Positions 23,451 through 35,504 of a stretch of 64,000 bases of DNA are shown here, piece by piece. This DNA comes from Burhinus oedicnemus (taxonomy: Eukaryota > Chordata > Aves > Charadriiformes > Burhinidae), in NCBI GenBank assembly GCA_008921705.1, contig VFFE01006799.1:1560463-1624462 (forward strand). Direction: 5' to 3'. The notes beneath the pieces were generated by a model. That model searched no databases, was not told where the DNA came from, and saw nothing but the letters and a program-made list of their open reading frames with translations. The translations under genes and the position numbers were made by a program. Every line of letters begins with the position of its first letter. Within the stretch, counting starts at the first letter, position 1.

Positions 23451-24698
23451 TCTTCTTTCATATATGCTTATATAGCATACATAATTGTGAAACATGTTTG
23501 TGGGAAGAAAAACGAGAAAAAGAAGGAAGAACACTTCTCGTGGCAGCCTTTGCTGCGCCTCCACCAAGCAGGTCCGCAGACACCCTTATTGACACTGTCA
23601 CAGAAGTCAAAGCTTTTCTAGATGATGAGCTCTTGAGGCCCCAGTACTTTGTAGCACCAACGTATTTTCCTTTTCTCAGCAAAACTAACTTCTTTGTGTC
23701 AGACACACAAACAGCTTTTACCACCAAAGCCACTGAACAATTTGGTCAAAAAATGTCCATATGAATATTTCCACACTACTCTCTTATTGCTGTGTTGCCC
23801 AGGAACAATGTTGACCGGACAATTTTGAGGAAAGATCAGAAGGAAAAAGAGGAGCTACAGTAAAAGAAAAAAAAAGAAATAAAACAAAGCAGAACCCACA
23901 CCAGCAGTCACAACTACAAAATAAATTAATTGTGAGGGGACGGGTTCTGCTCCTACTGAATTCACTGGCCAGCTTCCCATTTATTTCAATTGGCCTGATA
24001 AACACGTGTGTCCCTCCAGCTTCTGTCCTGCCAAACAGGAAGGCTGGCAGACAATGCATGAACACAAGCTACAAAGAATCAGCACTAGTGCTGAGAAAAT
24101 TCAACTGCCACTCAAAATAAAATTCAAAGCTAGGACGTGACAGGAAAAGCCTTCCAGCAGATTCAGCTGCAACTGGATGTACAGCAGTAGCTTTAATTTA
24201 AAAGCAATCCAAAAGCTACTATGCGTACTCTCTATGTAAAATTTAACTAAGTGAATGTTCCTGTAGCAACTTTAAATTCTCAATTCTCTTTTTAATTATG
24301 CAGAGGTAGTACTACACAAACACTGTTAATCATATTCCTCATGTTTAAGGTCAGAGTTGGATGGAAAGGAGAACCTGTTTCCATAAATTACTTAGACGTA
24401 ATCCAGCACAGCCATAATTTACAGAAAAATGTAAGCCAGAAATCTTAAGAAATGGTTATCCTTCCCTGTGATCAGGTATAGTCACTTTCGTGGAAGGGAC
24501 AACTGACAGTTCTTTTCAATCTTGGAACTATCTGGCATAGATCAGATCAGTTAATCTTGCTGGACACACTGCAAATTTCCCTCTCTCCACAGAGCTCAGA
24601 GACTGGGAATGTTCTATAACATACCAACAAGCAGGTGTATACATCAGAGGTCTCTCCTGTTGATTTACTATATTTTGTACTGAGTAAGATCTATTACA
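23451..24698. other. Non-coding block
   Basis: I saw no supported gene, RNA gene or recognisable repeat. Confidence 0.5.
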
Positions 24699-24785
24699 GG
24701 GTTGTTGGGTTTTTTGTTTGGTTTTTTTTTTTTTTGCTGTTTTCTTTTGGGGGTTTTTTTGTTGGTTTTCTTTTGGGGGGGAGGA
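24699..24785. repeat. T/G-rich low-complexity tract
   Basis: On the plus strand runs of T alternate with G runs (GTTGGGTTTTTT-like), ending in eight Gs. It translates on both strands into low-complexity Phe/Gly or Lys/Pro/Gln strings that are not proteins. It is one of three such tracts within 1.4 kb. Confidence 0.85.
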
Positions 24786-25048
24786 GCACTGTCTTCCCAT
24801 CTCACCTTTTATCCCTATTTTTCAATAACAGCGCTTTGAGACCAGCACAGATTATTTTTATTATGTCACACAGAAACAAATTTGTTAAATTTCTAGCTAG
24901 CAATTTCTGTGGACAAAGCACTAGTTAACAGCACTATTCTTAAAGGTTCTAATGCCTTAGGTTACATGCAAACCTAAAACTCAGTAGAAGTGAAAGCTGC
25001 AAAGAAGTGACTTATGAAGAGAAGCTGGTAGCCCTTTTACTTGTTTTC

Positions 25049-25125
25049 AGGTGGTTTGTTTGCTTGGTTTTTGTTTTGTTTGTTTGGGGTTTTTTTTTAA
25101 TTTATTTGTGTTTTTTCCTTTTTAA
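25049..25125. repeat. T/G-rich low-complexity tract
   Basis: This is a GTTTG/GTTTT-type tract with the same strand polarity as the tracts at 24699 and 25978. I see no coding potential. Confidence 0.75.
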
Positions 25126-25734
25126 GACTTTGATTTTAAGTTCTAGTCTCGATACTGCTATTTTCCGCACAGATTAAGCTTTGATTAATGTCTCAGGATG
25201 TTCAAATCTAAAGCAAATCAACGAGTATGCCTGGGATTTGTTATTTTTGGGTCTTGAAAAAATCTGAAACCTGTATGTATTGTGTTTTCTCCTGTGTAAA
25301 CAAACTCCCTCATTTCTTTGCTTCATATTCAATTTTTCCATAAATCAGACTTGGATGAGCTTTGCAAACAGGAAGAAAAGAAGTCTCTTCTGTTTTCCAC
25401 TTCCAGAAAGTAAAACCAGCTTTTATATAAGTATACACACAGATTTGAGATAGAACATAATGTTAAGATATTTTAGCAGTTTCACGGCGGCTTTAAGAGC
25501 TGACCAGAGACATAAAAGTGAAATGCAGCAAAGAAAAAACAAGACCTAAAAGTTCACTATTTTCCTTGACTTCTTGTACCTTCTTAAGATTAATATTTTG
25601 CTCTTTAAACATGAACACGTTTAAAAGGCTTCCAGCAGTCCCGCACATGTTAGTTGGATACAAACAACGTGAACATTTTGGTCTGGAGTAAGAGTATTTC
25701 CCACCTCCTTATCTGATGTTAAATGACAGGAGAA

Positions 25735-25745
25735 GGGGGGGGGGG
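25735..25745. repeat. Poly(G) homopolymer (11 G)
   Basis: This is a run of 11 guanines on the plus strand, a potential sequencing-error site and part of the local G-rich polarity. Confidence 0.85.
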
Positions 25746-25977
25746 AAGAGACTACAGGAGGCCAGCTGGTGTATTTCCTAGCTTTAAGGCTCAATCTGCT
25801 ACACCTAAGTGGCTCCTCACAGAACTCAGGGTAAGCTGCTCTTGAAAACCTCAACTGAAGGAAGATAACAAGACCTTCCAAAAAGAATTTATGAGTGGTT
25901 TACTATCCGTGCAAGCAGTAATGAATGTGAGCTTTTGTCTCAGCAGTTCCAGTGACATCATTAGAGCTCTTATACTG

Positions 25978-26125
25978 TGGTGGTTTGCGGGGGCGGGGGG
26001 AGTGGGTGGGTGGTAGGTTTTTTGTTTGGGTTGGTTTTTCAGGTTTGGTGGGGTTTGTGTTTGGTTGGTTGGTTTTGGGTTTTTTTGTTTGTTTGTTTGT
26101 TTTGGGGTTGGTTTTTTTTTTTGCT
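25978..26125. repeat. G/T-rich tract with a canonical G-quadruplex motif
   Basis: The left part (25989-26010) has four G-runs of 5, 6, 3 and 3 separated by single or double non-G bases, a textbook intramolecular G-quadruplex motif on the plus strand. It is followed by GGTTT/GTTT-type repeats to about 26125. Open frames through it are low-complexity artefacts. Confidence 0.85.
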
Positions 26126-28997
26126 TTAAGATCACCTCAGTCCCTTCCACCATTATGCTGCCCCGTTCCAAGTAACACACCTGCATACAAGAGCTATCAG
26201 TGTGTGAAAGCAAAGATCTAACAGAAAGTGGTGAGGTTAACAATGATTATGTCTGATAAATGCCATCTGTAATACTTCACTCCTAAGTGCACCTGTAAGT
26301 AATCTATACAATAATGCTTATAGAACAACTGCTGACCCAGCACAGCAGATTAGCAAGCAGCAGGGTCCGAGGCTGAACATTTACAGCTACTTCAAAAACA
26401 AGCTAAGGCATCCCAGGTAACTCGGCTAAATGGATGGTGTTACTACTTACATGAAATGAAAAGCAGGAGCAGGTCAGCAACACTCATGTAAAAAAAAAAT
26501 AATCATTTTAAATGCATTTTAATTAAAAAGATAGAATAGCCATATATGAAGTGCTTGCTAGTTTCATTGAGGAACTCCTGTAGCAGTCTTAAAGGACTGA
26601 CACCCCTGCTAACGTTTTTCAACTTTGGTAAACTCAATCACAGCTTTTGAACAATCTGATTCACCTGAAAACTCCACTAGTCTGACCCAACAGCAGTGGC
26701 ACAACACCTGTAAAATTACAGAACTATCCAATAGTCTGGGACTCCACTCCTTTCCATATGCCTTTAACGTTCAACTGCTAACAGAGACTCATCAGGTTGA
26801 TTTCCTAACCCTATGACTGTCTTGATTTCTACCACAGAAATTTGGATATTAGACTGCAGGATAATGCATCATAGAGACCACGCAGAGCTCTAGTGAAGGG
26901 GCATTTAGATGGCTATTGGCACTTATACCAGGCTGGAGGTCATTCAGTGAAGGGCAAAAATGTCACTGTTGTACAAATAACTTTCAATCCTTAGTGTCAG
27001 AGAAAAAGGAACATTAAGGAAGAGGTTCAAGCCCCAGGCATTTAAAAAGGAATACGGTGATATAATCCTTTCAGAGGTAACTTGTTTACAGTCAGTAACA
27101 TTTCCAGGAGAAGACATACAGTAAAGCAAGAGACAATCAAGCCTGTGGAATGATGGAAGAGCGTTCACAGCGTACTGTTGCTTCCTCTTGTTCTCTTTGC
27201 TTTAAATTCAATGCAGAATTTTATAGTCCCTTTGCACAAAGAGACAACTATATATTTCCACATAATTCTGAAGCAGTCTTTGTCCTATTTGTTGTGGCTC
27301 TGTCTCTCATGACACGTAGATGACCTTGCTTCAGCGACATGAAGCTAGTACACCCTCTTCTCAGCAGACCCAAGTCTGAACCACCAGCTCTCGATGCAGC
27401 GTAGTTCAGGAGTGCATTTCATCGTGGGACTCAGGGTATGGGGGAGTGGGGACAGGGGGGAACCAACCCTCACTGGTAGCACAGGCTCCAAGTCAGTCAT
27501 AAGAAGCTCAGCTCCAACAAACCCTCTGCAAGGCACAGTCTCCCCACCTCAACAACACAAGACGCTTGTTTTGGGAGCCGTTGGATTATAAAACTGAGGA
27601 AGACAACCTCCTCCTTCATCACTCCACTTGATAAACCCAATAATGAGCTGCACTTTAAGGACTGTGCAAGGCAAAGAATCATTAATCACATCTGGAGATA
27701 AGTGAGAAACCAGGCCTTATTATGGCACACAATGTAAAACGTTGCCTGTGAGAAAACACAGCTTAGTAAACTGGCACTCTGCCCTGTTAAGTTTCAAGTG
27801 GTATTCAGGGGCAACTTTATCAGAGGATGCTACAGTACTTCCACTGTTAAGCAGTCACAAGCATAGCATACTCAGCTCCTAAAGTTCATGGTATTAAAAT
27901 AATAAATTAGACACACTTGTCTCTCTGCAGAAGTGCCTGCCGCACAGCCTGGGACGAGCAGCAGGAGGCAATGATAGTGCAAGAAAAGGGTATAAACAGC
28001 AGGAGGGAAATGCCTAGTCTATCAAAGGATGCTCTAGAAGAAACAAAACTATTCTTGTCATGATTCACAAGGCCACAGTGTGACATCATCATAAGCTGTC
28101 TACAACAGCTGCATCACAGCTTCACCCGGTGAAGCTTCTGCCCGACCTTTTCACAGTAGCATACAGGACTTCAGGGTGGACTTCTGTGAGCCTTTATAAT
28201 GACTTAATTTCATGAGGAAATAAAAATATATTTGTTTCAGTAGGCAATACTGAAATTTAGAGCTCAATCCCACTTTAACGTCTACCTTGTTACCCATTCC
28301 AAACTACGTTAAGCAAATCAACACAGTTCCAAAGCTCACAGCACAGTGTTCTGACTGTAGCAAGGTGATTTTCAACTGGGCTCCAGCTGTTTGACTGAAT
28401 AATGTTCAAAGTCCCTGAGCATATTAGTTAGCACAGCAGTTCTCAAATATCTGCTATTTGGACCTCAATCAGGTGCTATATAGGGAGACACACAATCTAA
28501 ATAAGAACTCACTCTAACTACACTGACTAAAATTACCAAGACGCATGTAGACCTGAAATTCCAGTTTAGGTACCTAATATTAGGTTCCGAAACCTGTGTT
28601 TTATTCCATTCCATATAAATATCAGCATAATTTCCAAACACCTTCAAAAAGAAAAATAAAGTAACTAATAACCTCCAAATATAGCTGACTTCTTTCACAT
28701 TCTCCCCACCATAATGTGCCACTGTGTTTACACAGGGCATTAGAAAGGAACCAGAAACGTTATATACATTGCTATACATTTGTATTATTGAAGGCAAGGG
28801 GACAAGGTCCATAGTACTTCAATGTTCTCGCAAGGGTTTATTTTGTAACCTCATGTCTAGCCTCTAAGAAGAATCATGTTCTACACACATTAGCTTTAAA
28901 TTATTCGGACGCTTAAATACATATCCCACTGAAGCAAACAGATGGAGGAACTACCGGTACTTCCTCAAGAAAAATTCGGGAGTCTTATTTCACCTAC
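26126..28997. other. Non-coding block
   Basis: I saw no supported gene. Minus-strand donor-like sites occur at about 26451 (GTAAGTAG, following a short frame MSVADLLLLFIS) and about 28511 (GTGAGTTC), but neither has a convincing exon. The stretch 28430-28610 faintly resembles the foldback repeat seen at 39305. If the CpG-island gene is transcribed on the minus strand, this block would be intronic. Confidence 0.4.
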
Positions 28998-29234
28998 CCA
29001 ATTTTGAAAACCTTATTTCTGAGTTCCCCAAGTGGGATACCAGATTTTAAACTGCGGAATTGCCAAATAAACCTGCTCAACCTTGCATACTTTGAGCAGG
29101 CTAAAGCAATTGGAAATGCTGGTAATGAATGCTTGTAACGATGACAAGGCTCCAGATGCAGTACCACTGTGCATTTCATAGGCACGCTATCCCATATAAC
29201 CAAGTCGATTCGTATACTTGTGGCAGCCATTTCT
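28998..29234 (-). CDS. Candidate start-codon exon of a CpG-island gene, unrecognised product
   Basis: On the minus strand a strong acceptor (CCTGCTTCTTCCAG) is followed after four bases by ATG (29230-29228) in excellent context (GAAATGG). The frame then stays open for 77 codons to a donor GTAGGT. The other two minus-strand frames close quickly. The product begins MAATSIRIDLVIWDSVP and includes a Cys/His-containing stretch, but I recognise no family. It lies about 1 kb downstream, in minus-strand sense, of a strong donor at the edge of the CpG island. A non-coding first exon spliced to this start exon would therefore make sense. No following exon could be placed with confidence, and chance openness is possible. 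Confidence 0.27.
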
Positions 29235-30180
29235 CTGGAAGAAGCAGGTCTTGACACCCAGCTGAAGCCTCTGGTCTGACAAGCCTGTGGGTCATCTGAA
29301 AACTGTGAACAAACATCCCAAATCTAGAACTCCAGCCAGACATAACCAAAGTGTGTGGGGGGGAAGACAACTCCTGAAAACTGGGGACATATGGTAGCCC
29401 TACCATCATGCAAATGCCTATCAAAAGCAACTATCTTAGAATATAAATAGTGATGCCTGTTCTTCCCTGGGGTAAATTCTTAAGGTATTTTTTTGTCTCA
29501 CTTTACTGTATACTTAGTAAGTAGTTATTTCATACAAGAGGACATTACACTGCAATGAATCAAAGTTAACCGATTAAAATCTCACCTCCGTGCTCATTCC
29601 CTCTTTCCACCCAAAGCAAGGATGCATCTCAAAATCCACACACAGAGTCAAATACACATTTCTGGCAGGAATACCTTGAGTACAGCTTTACCTGTTACTA
29701 GCTGTAAACACAACCTGAGGAAGTTTTTAAAAATTAGAGCAAAACGAGATTTAAAAAATCTGGAAAGAGTTTAAGCATGCTCTTAAACTGCTAGCTGTAA
29801 AAACGGATTGAATTGTTAAAAGCATACATTCTGTTAAACTCTTCCCTTGCTCCAGATCTTACTAGTAAATAAATAACAATATATACCTCACTGCAGAAGC
29901 TTAAGTCTCAGTGCCAGAACAGAGTAGAAAAGAGCAGTGTAAGTTAGAATTCAGCTGCTACGCCAAAATTATTTTTATGCGGCTTTAAAATCACATTATG
30001 GAAAGATAAAAATATTTACTGTTTATAATGGTATCACTGAATAGCAAATTGGGCCCTGCTGAATTAGATGCTGCAAACACGTAGTGAAGAAGAGGTGTAC
30101 AAGCCACTTAGATGAGCGCTACAGGTGCTCTATCCTTTATAGAGATGATGAGGTTGGTGATACTTATTAACAACACTCAC

Positions 30181-30460
30181 CTCTCGGGTCTCAAAAATAC
30201 CACGCCAAAAACAGAACACTCAAGAACAACCCGGGAAAACCCAAAGAAAACCCCAGAACCAAGCCCCAGAGCTTTGCCTTGCAGAACTGAGGAGGCAAGC
30301 GGGGTGCCCGTGGCGGCTCCCGGGAAGAGCGCAAAAGCTGGAGGCGCTGCGTGGGCGGGGCCAGGACCTCTGATGCCAAAGGCACGTGGAGGAAACCGAG
30401 CCCACGGGTGCCCTCGCCAAGATATACATTGCACCGGGGCGTTTCGCCCTGCCAACCCAC
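30181..30460 (-). other. Candidate 5' UTR exon ending at a strong donor
   Basis: The minus strand has CCGAGAG followed by GTGAGTG (donor GT at 30180-30179), a near-consensus donor at the edge of the CpG island. Sequence upstream of it in transcript sense is GC-rich and fits a first exon. The 5' limit is not visible and is given only roughly. It would splice naturally to the ATG-bearing segment at 28998-29234. Confidence 0.3.
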
Positions 30461-30880
30461 GAAAACCGTGGCAAGCTAACTAAAGATTAAACCCAGAGGC
30501 GCTGAAGTTTTACATACGAGTTTTAACTCCGAAGGGGTTAGAACGGTAATAAACCGGTGTATTAAAAAGAAACCAGCCGCAGGACGGCACACGGGTGCCC
30601 GAACGGACGCGGGCAGCCCCTCAGACAGGTGGTCACGCCGTTTATACCGGAGCGTTTTCAGACCAAGCACGCACAGCGGGGGCGCCTGCGGAACTCGGCG
30701 GCGCTCCATGGGGCGGGAGGCACACCCGCCCTCCCCCGCCTGGCGGCGCGGCGCGGCGCCCCTCGCCTGGCAAGGGGGCTGCCGCCGCCGCCGCTTTTCC
30801 CCCCCACCCCCACCCCCCACTCGCGGCGAGCCGGTGGCTGTTGGCGGCGCGCCCCGCCCGGGGGCGGGAGGTACCGTACC

Positions 30881-30922
30881 GGCGGGCAGGAGGCAGTCCA
30901 GCGGCGTGAACGCGCGCTCCAT
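30881..30922 (-). CDS. Candidate short first coding exon in the CpG island
   Basis: The minus strand has GCCATGG (ATG at 30922-30920) with an ideal initiation context, opening a frame MERAFTPLDCLLPAG. Two GT sites (30879 and 30874) could act as donors, though both are weaker than consensus. The frame continues without stop to about 30476, but the continuation is low-complexity Gly/Arg/Pro typical of GC-rich DNA. The exit phases of either donor do not fit the 28998-29234 candidate directly, so it may be an alternative start or not coding at all. I do not recognise the peptide. Confidence 0.2.
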
Positions 30923-31001
30923 GGCCCCGGGCCGCCCTGCTGGTGGGGCGGGCACACAGTAAAAAACACGGAGAGACCCCGGCCCCGCAGCTGTCCCGGG
31001 G

Positions 31002-31021
31002 NNNNNNNNNNNNNNNNNNNN
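31002..31021. other. Assembly gap (20 N)
   Basis: Twenty undetermined bases lie inside the most GC-rich part of the CpG island. The true gap length may differ, and anything reading across it is unreliable. Confidence 1.
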
Positions 31022-31820
31022 TTCTGCCCCTCCGCAAAGCCCGGGCAGTGAAAAACAGCCGGCGCCACCGCCGTGTCAGCCGGCCGCTCCCCCTCGTTCT
31101 CAAGGCCTCGCAGAATCATCCGGCATACGTAGTCGCAGCTTGAGTTTGTTAAAATTATTTCAAAACTAATTTCAAAATTATAACAAAACTTGTTGGATAG
31201 TTTCTAACCGCTTACAGACTTTTAACTGGGAAATGATTCATCTGCAGGCATAAAATGCATAACACCTGTTAAATTTAACTTTGCGCTGGGAGCACAGGGG
31301 TCAAATTTTGACCCCCCCCAAAACGTGGCTCTCGTGTTTCCACCTTCCGGACCAGCCTTTGATTCTGCAGGTACCCCTGCCTGACCTCCCCACCGGGGGC
31401 GGCCATCTCCTACCAAACGCACCCGGTGCCCTTCCCGGGAGGAAGGTGCAGGGAGCTCACCTTGCTCCGACGCTCTCCCGCCCCCGCGGGCTCTTCCCGG
31501 AGCCCGCCGGCCCGACCCGGCCCGGCCCGGCGGCGGGAGCTCGGCGGCGGCTCGGGGGAGCTGCGCGGGGCCCGCAGCAGAGGGCAGCAGAGGAGCACGG
31601 CCACCGGCCGCCGCTCCCGTCCCAGCGCCGGCCGGTGCCTCCCGCTGCCCCTGCAGACGGCAGTCGAGCGGCCGAGGGGGTCCGCCGAGTCCTTTACACA
31701 GCCGCTGGGTCGCCTTCTCCAGCCTGCCCTGCGCTGAGGCGCCCTGGGGTGGGACAAGACGGCAGGGCGAGGTCCGGTTTTAGAGATGTTTGGAAAAAAA
31801 CTGGCGTGGTGGTCGATTAA

Positions 31821-34800
31821 GTTTTCCAGTCAAACGGGAGGGAAGTGGGACCAACGCGGCAGCCCCGCTACTCGGTCCGCACTGTTAGTCTGAGATTCAC
31901 ACTCAGATCAACAGGATTTAAGTGACAAGCGCTTGGGCGAGGCTGGGCCACGTTTATCCTGCATGATGGCACAAGCCTGCAATGGCTGTAGGTGCCCCTT
32001 TGCTCTGAACGGTGCAAGCACCAACCCGTTGCTTTGGACCTTTCCGATGAGCTGTCCTGCCACCTACAAGAGATTAGACTCTACAAGCAATTTTAGTCTA
32101 CAAAGTTCGATAGAAATTCAGAAGCATTGGAAGCTTTTGTGTCTTGACAATGAGAGAAATGAGAGGTTATTGGGAAACAAGGAAAAGATATTAAGGACAT
32201 CAAGATATTACTGTCATTTATACTATAGAAAATTTTTTGTTTCAGTTTTGTGTCACTTGAAAGTTTCCTTCCCTCTTCACTGAGAACTTGAATTTCAAAT
32301 ATTAGGACTTTGGTATCATCTCAGAGTCATTCTTTAAGCAGGGTAAGAACAAGCAGCATCAGGAAGAAGCAGCTTGCACTCCCTCCCAAGAAGCTAGCTA
32401 TGCGGGGACCGCCATGCAGTTAAACTGTGCTCTCCTCTTAATTGTCTCCTCTTCCACTCATTTCCCGCCCCCGCCCTTTTGATTTTGCCAGGCACTTTCC
32501 TACTGCTGGATGAAATTATTAAACCTTCTCCAGTAAGTCATTTTTCTTCAGCATCTGTCAGTCTCCTCTGTAAATGTTTTTTTTATTTGTTCTTGGGGGG
32601 TACCATCTGGTACAAGTAGCTGCTGATAAGCAGCAGTGGCTTCGTATGCATGAGAACAGCCATACTTGCTCAGAGGGAAGGTCCATCTCAGTCAGGGCCC
32701 AGTTCCTGGTAGCGTTCAGTTACAAGCCTTCCTCCTCCTGTTCTCCTTTGCTTCTTTTCAACATTTTTTTTTTCCCTGTAAATTCAGCAATTTCCATCTC
32801 TCCACTCTCTTCACATCTGACAAGATGCTTTTTCCACCTCTGTCAGGCCTGGAGGTCCAGGCAATCCCTTACCAGCCACCGCTGCAAAAAGTAGTTGTAC
32901 CTCTCCCTGCTAATCATACTAATGCATTGTTCATCACAACAACAGCATTACAAAGAGAAATCACTCTTGACAGAGCAGGCTGGCACTAGCATCCTTTAAA
33001 TCCTTTCAAGATGCACAAAGGTCTGCAAGGTAAGGCAAACTGCCGGCCCACTCCACAGCTAGGCAAGGGGCAAACAAGTCAGATGCGCTTTCTCTCCCTG
33101 AACTCTGGCTTTCTTGCAGTGCCCTTTCTTTCAGATCCAAACCTCTCATCCGCAGTATAAAGCTCTTTTAATTTAAGAGTCACCTCCAAAGGAATAGCTT
33201 CAGTTGGCGCTGAAATGCACTCACCTCTAAGGCAGGACCTGACAACTATTTAATACTGTTTAGCACAGCCTAACAAAGGCATCTAAGTAGAAGAAGTTTC
33301 AGAGAGGCTCCACCCAGCCTGGCATGTTCTTTTATGCATAGTCCCTTAAGGGCAACAAGCAGTCAAGAGACTGATTTACTTTTTTGAAAATTAAACACTT
33401 TCACTTACCTTTTGCACATTACCTCTGTGCTAGGACATCGGTTGAATTTTTCTGTGAAGGGCTGCTGTTTAATGAACTCGTGACAGTTTTTCCTGTCACG
33501 CGTGGGAAATTCCTCAGTAAATATTACACCTGGTTTTCCAGGTAGCCTATAAGATTCAGCAATATTTCTTTCCTCTTTTCTAGCTGGATCTCAAAACAAA
33601 ACAAACCCAAAAAGCCTCATTCCCCCATTCTTTTCCTCTATCTGTATATGCCTACGTTAGTTTGCAAGGTTTGCAGAAGAACATACAGAGAGGCTATTCA
33701 AGAAAGACATCCCAGGAGCACTGATCTTGTGCTTTGATTACGGCTGTCTCCTCTGATTAGTTAAAAGGAGGGCGGATGACCTCAACCCTAAGTGAGAAAA
33801 TAAACAGGCAAGCAGGTGTAGCTCCTTGAGTGACAGATGAGGCTGTCTGACAGAGGAAGTTTCTGAATGATTGGCAGGAAAGGTTGAGGGAGTGTTCAGA
33901 CCTTTTAAACCTCCTCTGGTAACTAGCCAGCCAGCCCTCTCCCCCAGTAGATTTTCTGTTAATTTTGTATAGACCTGATGACTGGTCTGTGTACGGAGAA
34001 ACTGCAATTTATAGATATTATTTTATATATATATATATTTATATATGTAAAAATTATTCTTATCAAACTCCAGGTAGCTTCCTCTTCTTTAGGAAAACTA
34101 CTCAGAGAAGCAGTTGGTTGGGCAGTTTCTATAGAGCACAGTTATGACATGGCTCGCACTGCATTTCAGCACGACTAAAACTGATCAGATAGGGAGAGTT
34201 GAAGGGTTATGAGGAAGGCAGCAGCTTTTATTTACTCAGAACATCTCCTGGGACTTAGCAAGGAAAGAAGAGGGAATTCAACATGAATTGCAGGGGGATT
34301 TAAGTGGGATTTATACAACAGGGCTAAAGCTTGCAGAGTTTGCTGTGCTTCTTCAGGATGGTGAATCTCTGCATATCCTGGTACAGATATAGGGCCGAGG
34401 CTAACTTATAGTAGCATTAGTTGCTTTGAGAATTTTTTTCTTTCTTTCAAATAGCCCAACCTAGTTGAGACTGAAAGATCTAGAGGTATTTAAAGACTTT
34501 GTCCAACGAAACGATAGGACCTGTCTCTGGCGGTCACAGCATAATGCCCATCTCCCAGACCAAAGTCAAGTTGGCCTGGTAACACCAGACATCATCATTT
34601 AATGCTTTGGGTTTTGCCCCTTCTCTTCTGCTGTCCTTCACCAGAAAAGGAATCATATCTCTGCGCTTGACTGAAAAGTACTTTAGGTACTGTTCAAAAA
34701 CTATTGCAGATTTCAGTAATTGGCAACATGTATCTGAAGCATTTTGATTGGAAAGTACATAGAATCAACTACCCGAGTACCTTCAGAGGTCCCTCTTGGT

Positions 34801-35504
34801 AATGTCTGAAACAAGCTGCTTGTAAAGTAGGGGGCATTTATTCCTCCTGCTATTCCAATTTTATTGCTAAACCTGAACAGGGTGTACAAGGCTGGCAGTC
34901 AGGATTCATGCAACTTGTAAACATTAAGAATATTTTCTCCGTCTCTCTACAGATTAACTTTATATTAAAATGAACCCAGAGTTAAAACTAGCAGGCTGGG
35001 ATGGTTCATTCTGGTACCTATTCCAGTATTTATGCAGAATAATAAGGTTGGGAATGTTTAGCTAGCTCAGCTGTCTGATTGTCTGAACATCCCTAAGTGC
35101 TTTATAATTCAAAAAATGCAGGCATCAGTAGATAAATGGGATGCTTTATTATAGACATTATATCCTTGCAATTCTCCTGTGCCAACAATTTAAGTCCCCA
35201 CAACCTCCTTAAAACTCAAACACCAATTTGAAAGGTACAATCATTCAGGGAAGAAAAAAAAAAAAAAAAAAGACCTGCAAATACTCACTAGCATACACAG
35301 GGAGACAGCATCTAACACACACACTCTTCAAGTCCAGGTCCTGGAACAGTTAATAGAGCCAACTTCACATTTGCTTCCAGTCCTGAAGAGATTATAATAC
35401 AGTAAAAAAAAAAATAAGTGCAATCTGTTTCTATAGTGATGTAGAGTAGACTGGAGATAAACCTTATTAATTTTATTAGGTTGCACAGTAAAGCAGAAGA
35501 AAAT
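31821..35504. other. Non-coding block
   Basis: I saw no supported gene on either strand. It contains a (TA)n stretch at 34024-34046 and a poly-A tract at about 35254-35271. The open frame at 31933-32283 (plus) has no splice signals or recognisable product. Confidence 0.5.
34024..34046. repeat. (TA)n microsatellite
   Basis: A short alternating TA tract with one interruption. Confidence 0.85.

Larger units (their letters stand above)
30290..31770. promoter_or_regulatory. CpG island, probable (possibly bidirectional) promoter
   Basis: GC content and CpG density rise abruptly here against AT-rich surroundings, with many GGGCGG/CCGCCC boxes (for example 30853-30867 and 31490-31560). In vertebrates such islands usually mark promoters of widely expressed genes. 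Minus-strand signals include strong donors at 30180 (GTGAGTG) and 31460 (GTGAGC after GGAGCAAG). There is also an ATG at 30922-30920 in perfect context (GCCATGG) opening MERAFTPLDCLLPAG before a GTACGG donor-like site. A pyrimidine-rich acceptor ending CCCACCAG lies just upstream of that ATG. The island is interrupted by an assembly gap, so exon structure cannot be resolved. Confidence 0.75.

Noticed and set aside
23249..23764. Plus-strand open frame of 171 codons
   Set aside because: It starts at a non-ATG codon, runs across a possible MITE fossil, has no splice context or recognisable domain, and is open on the complement too.
24528..26243. Lys/Pro/Gln-rich or Phe/Gly-rich open frames across the T/G tracts
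   Set aside because: They are translations of low-complexity DNA.
30476..31119. Several long open frames of 100-160 codons in the GC-rich island
   Set aside because: They are Gly/Pro/Arg/Ala-rich products of CpG-island sequence in all frames, and some read through the N gap. Only the short ATG segment at 30922 was kept, at low confidence.
31281..31820. Plus-strand open frame of 179 codons
   Set aside because: No ATG start, GC-rich low-complexity product, and overlapping open frames on the other strand.
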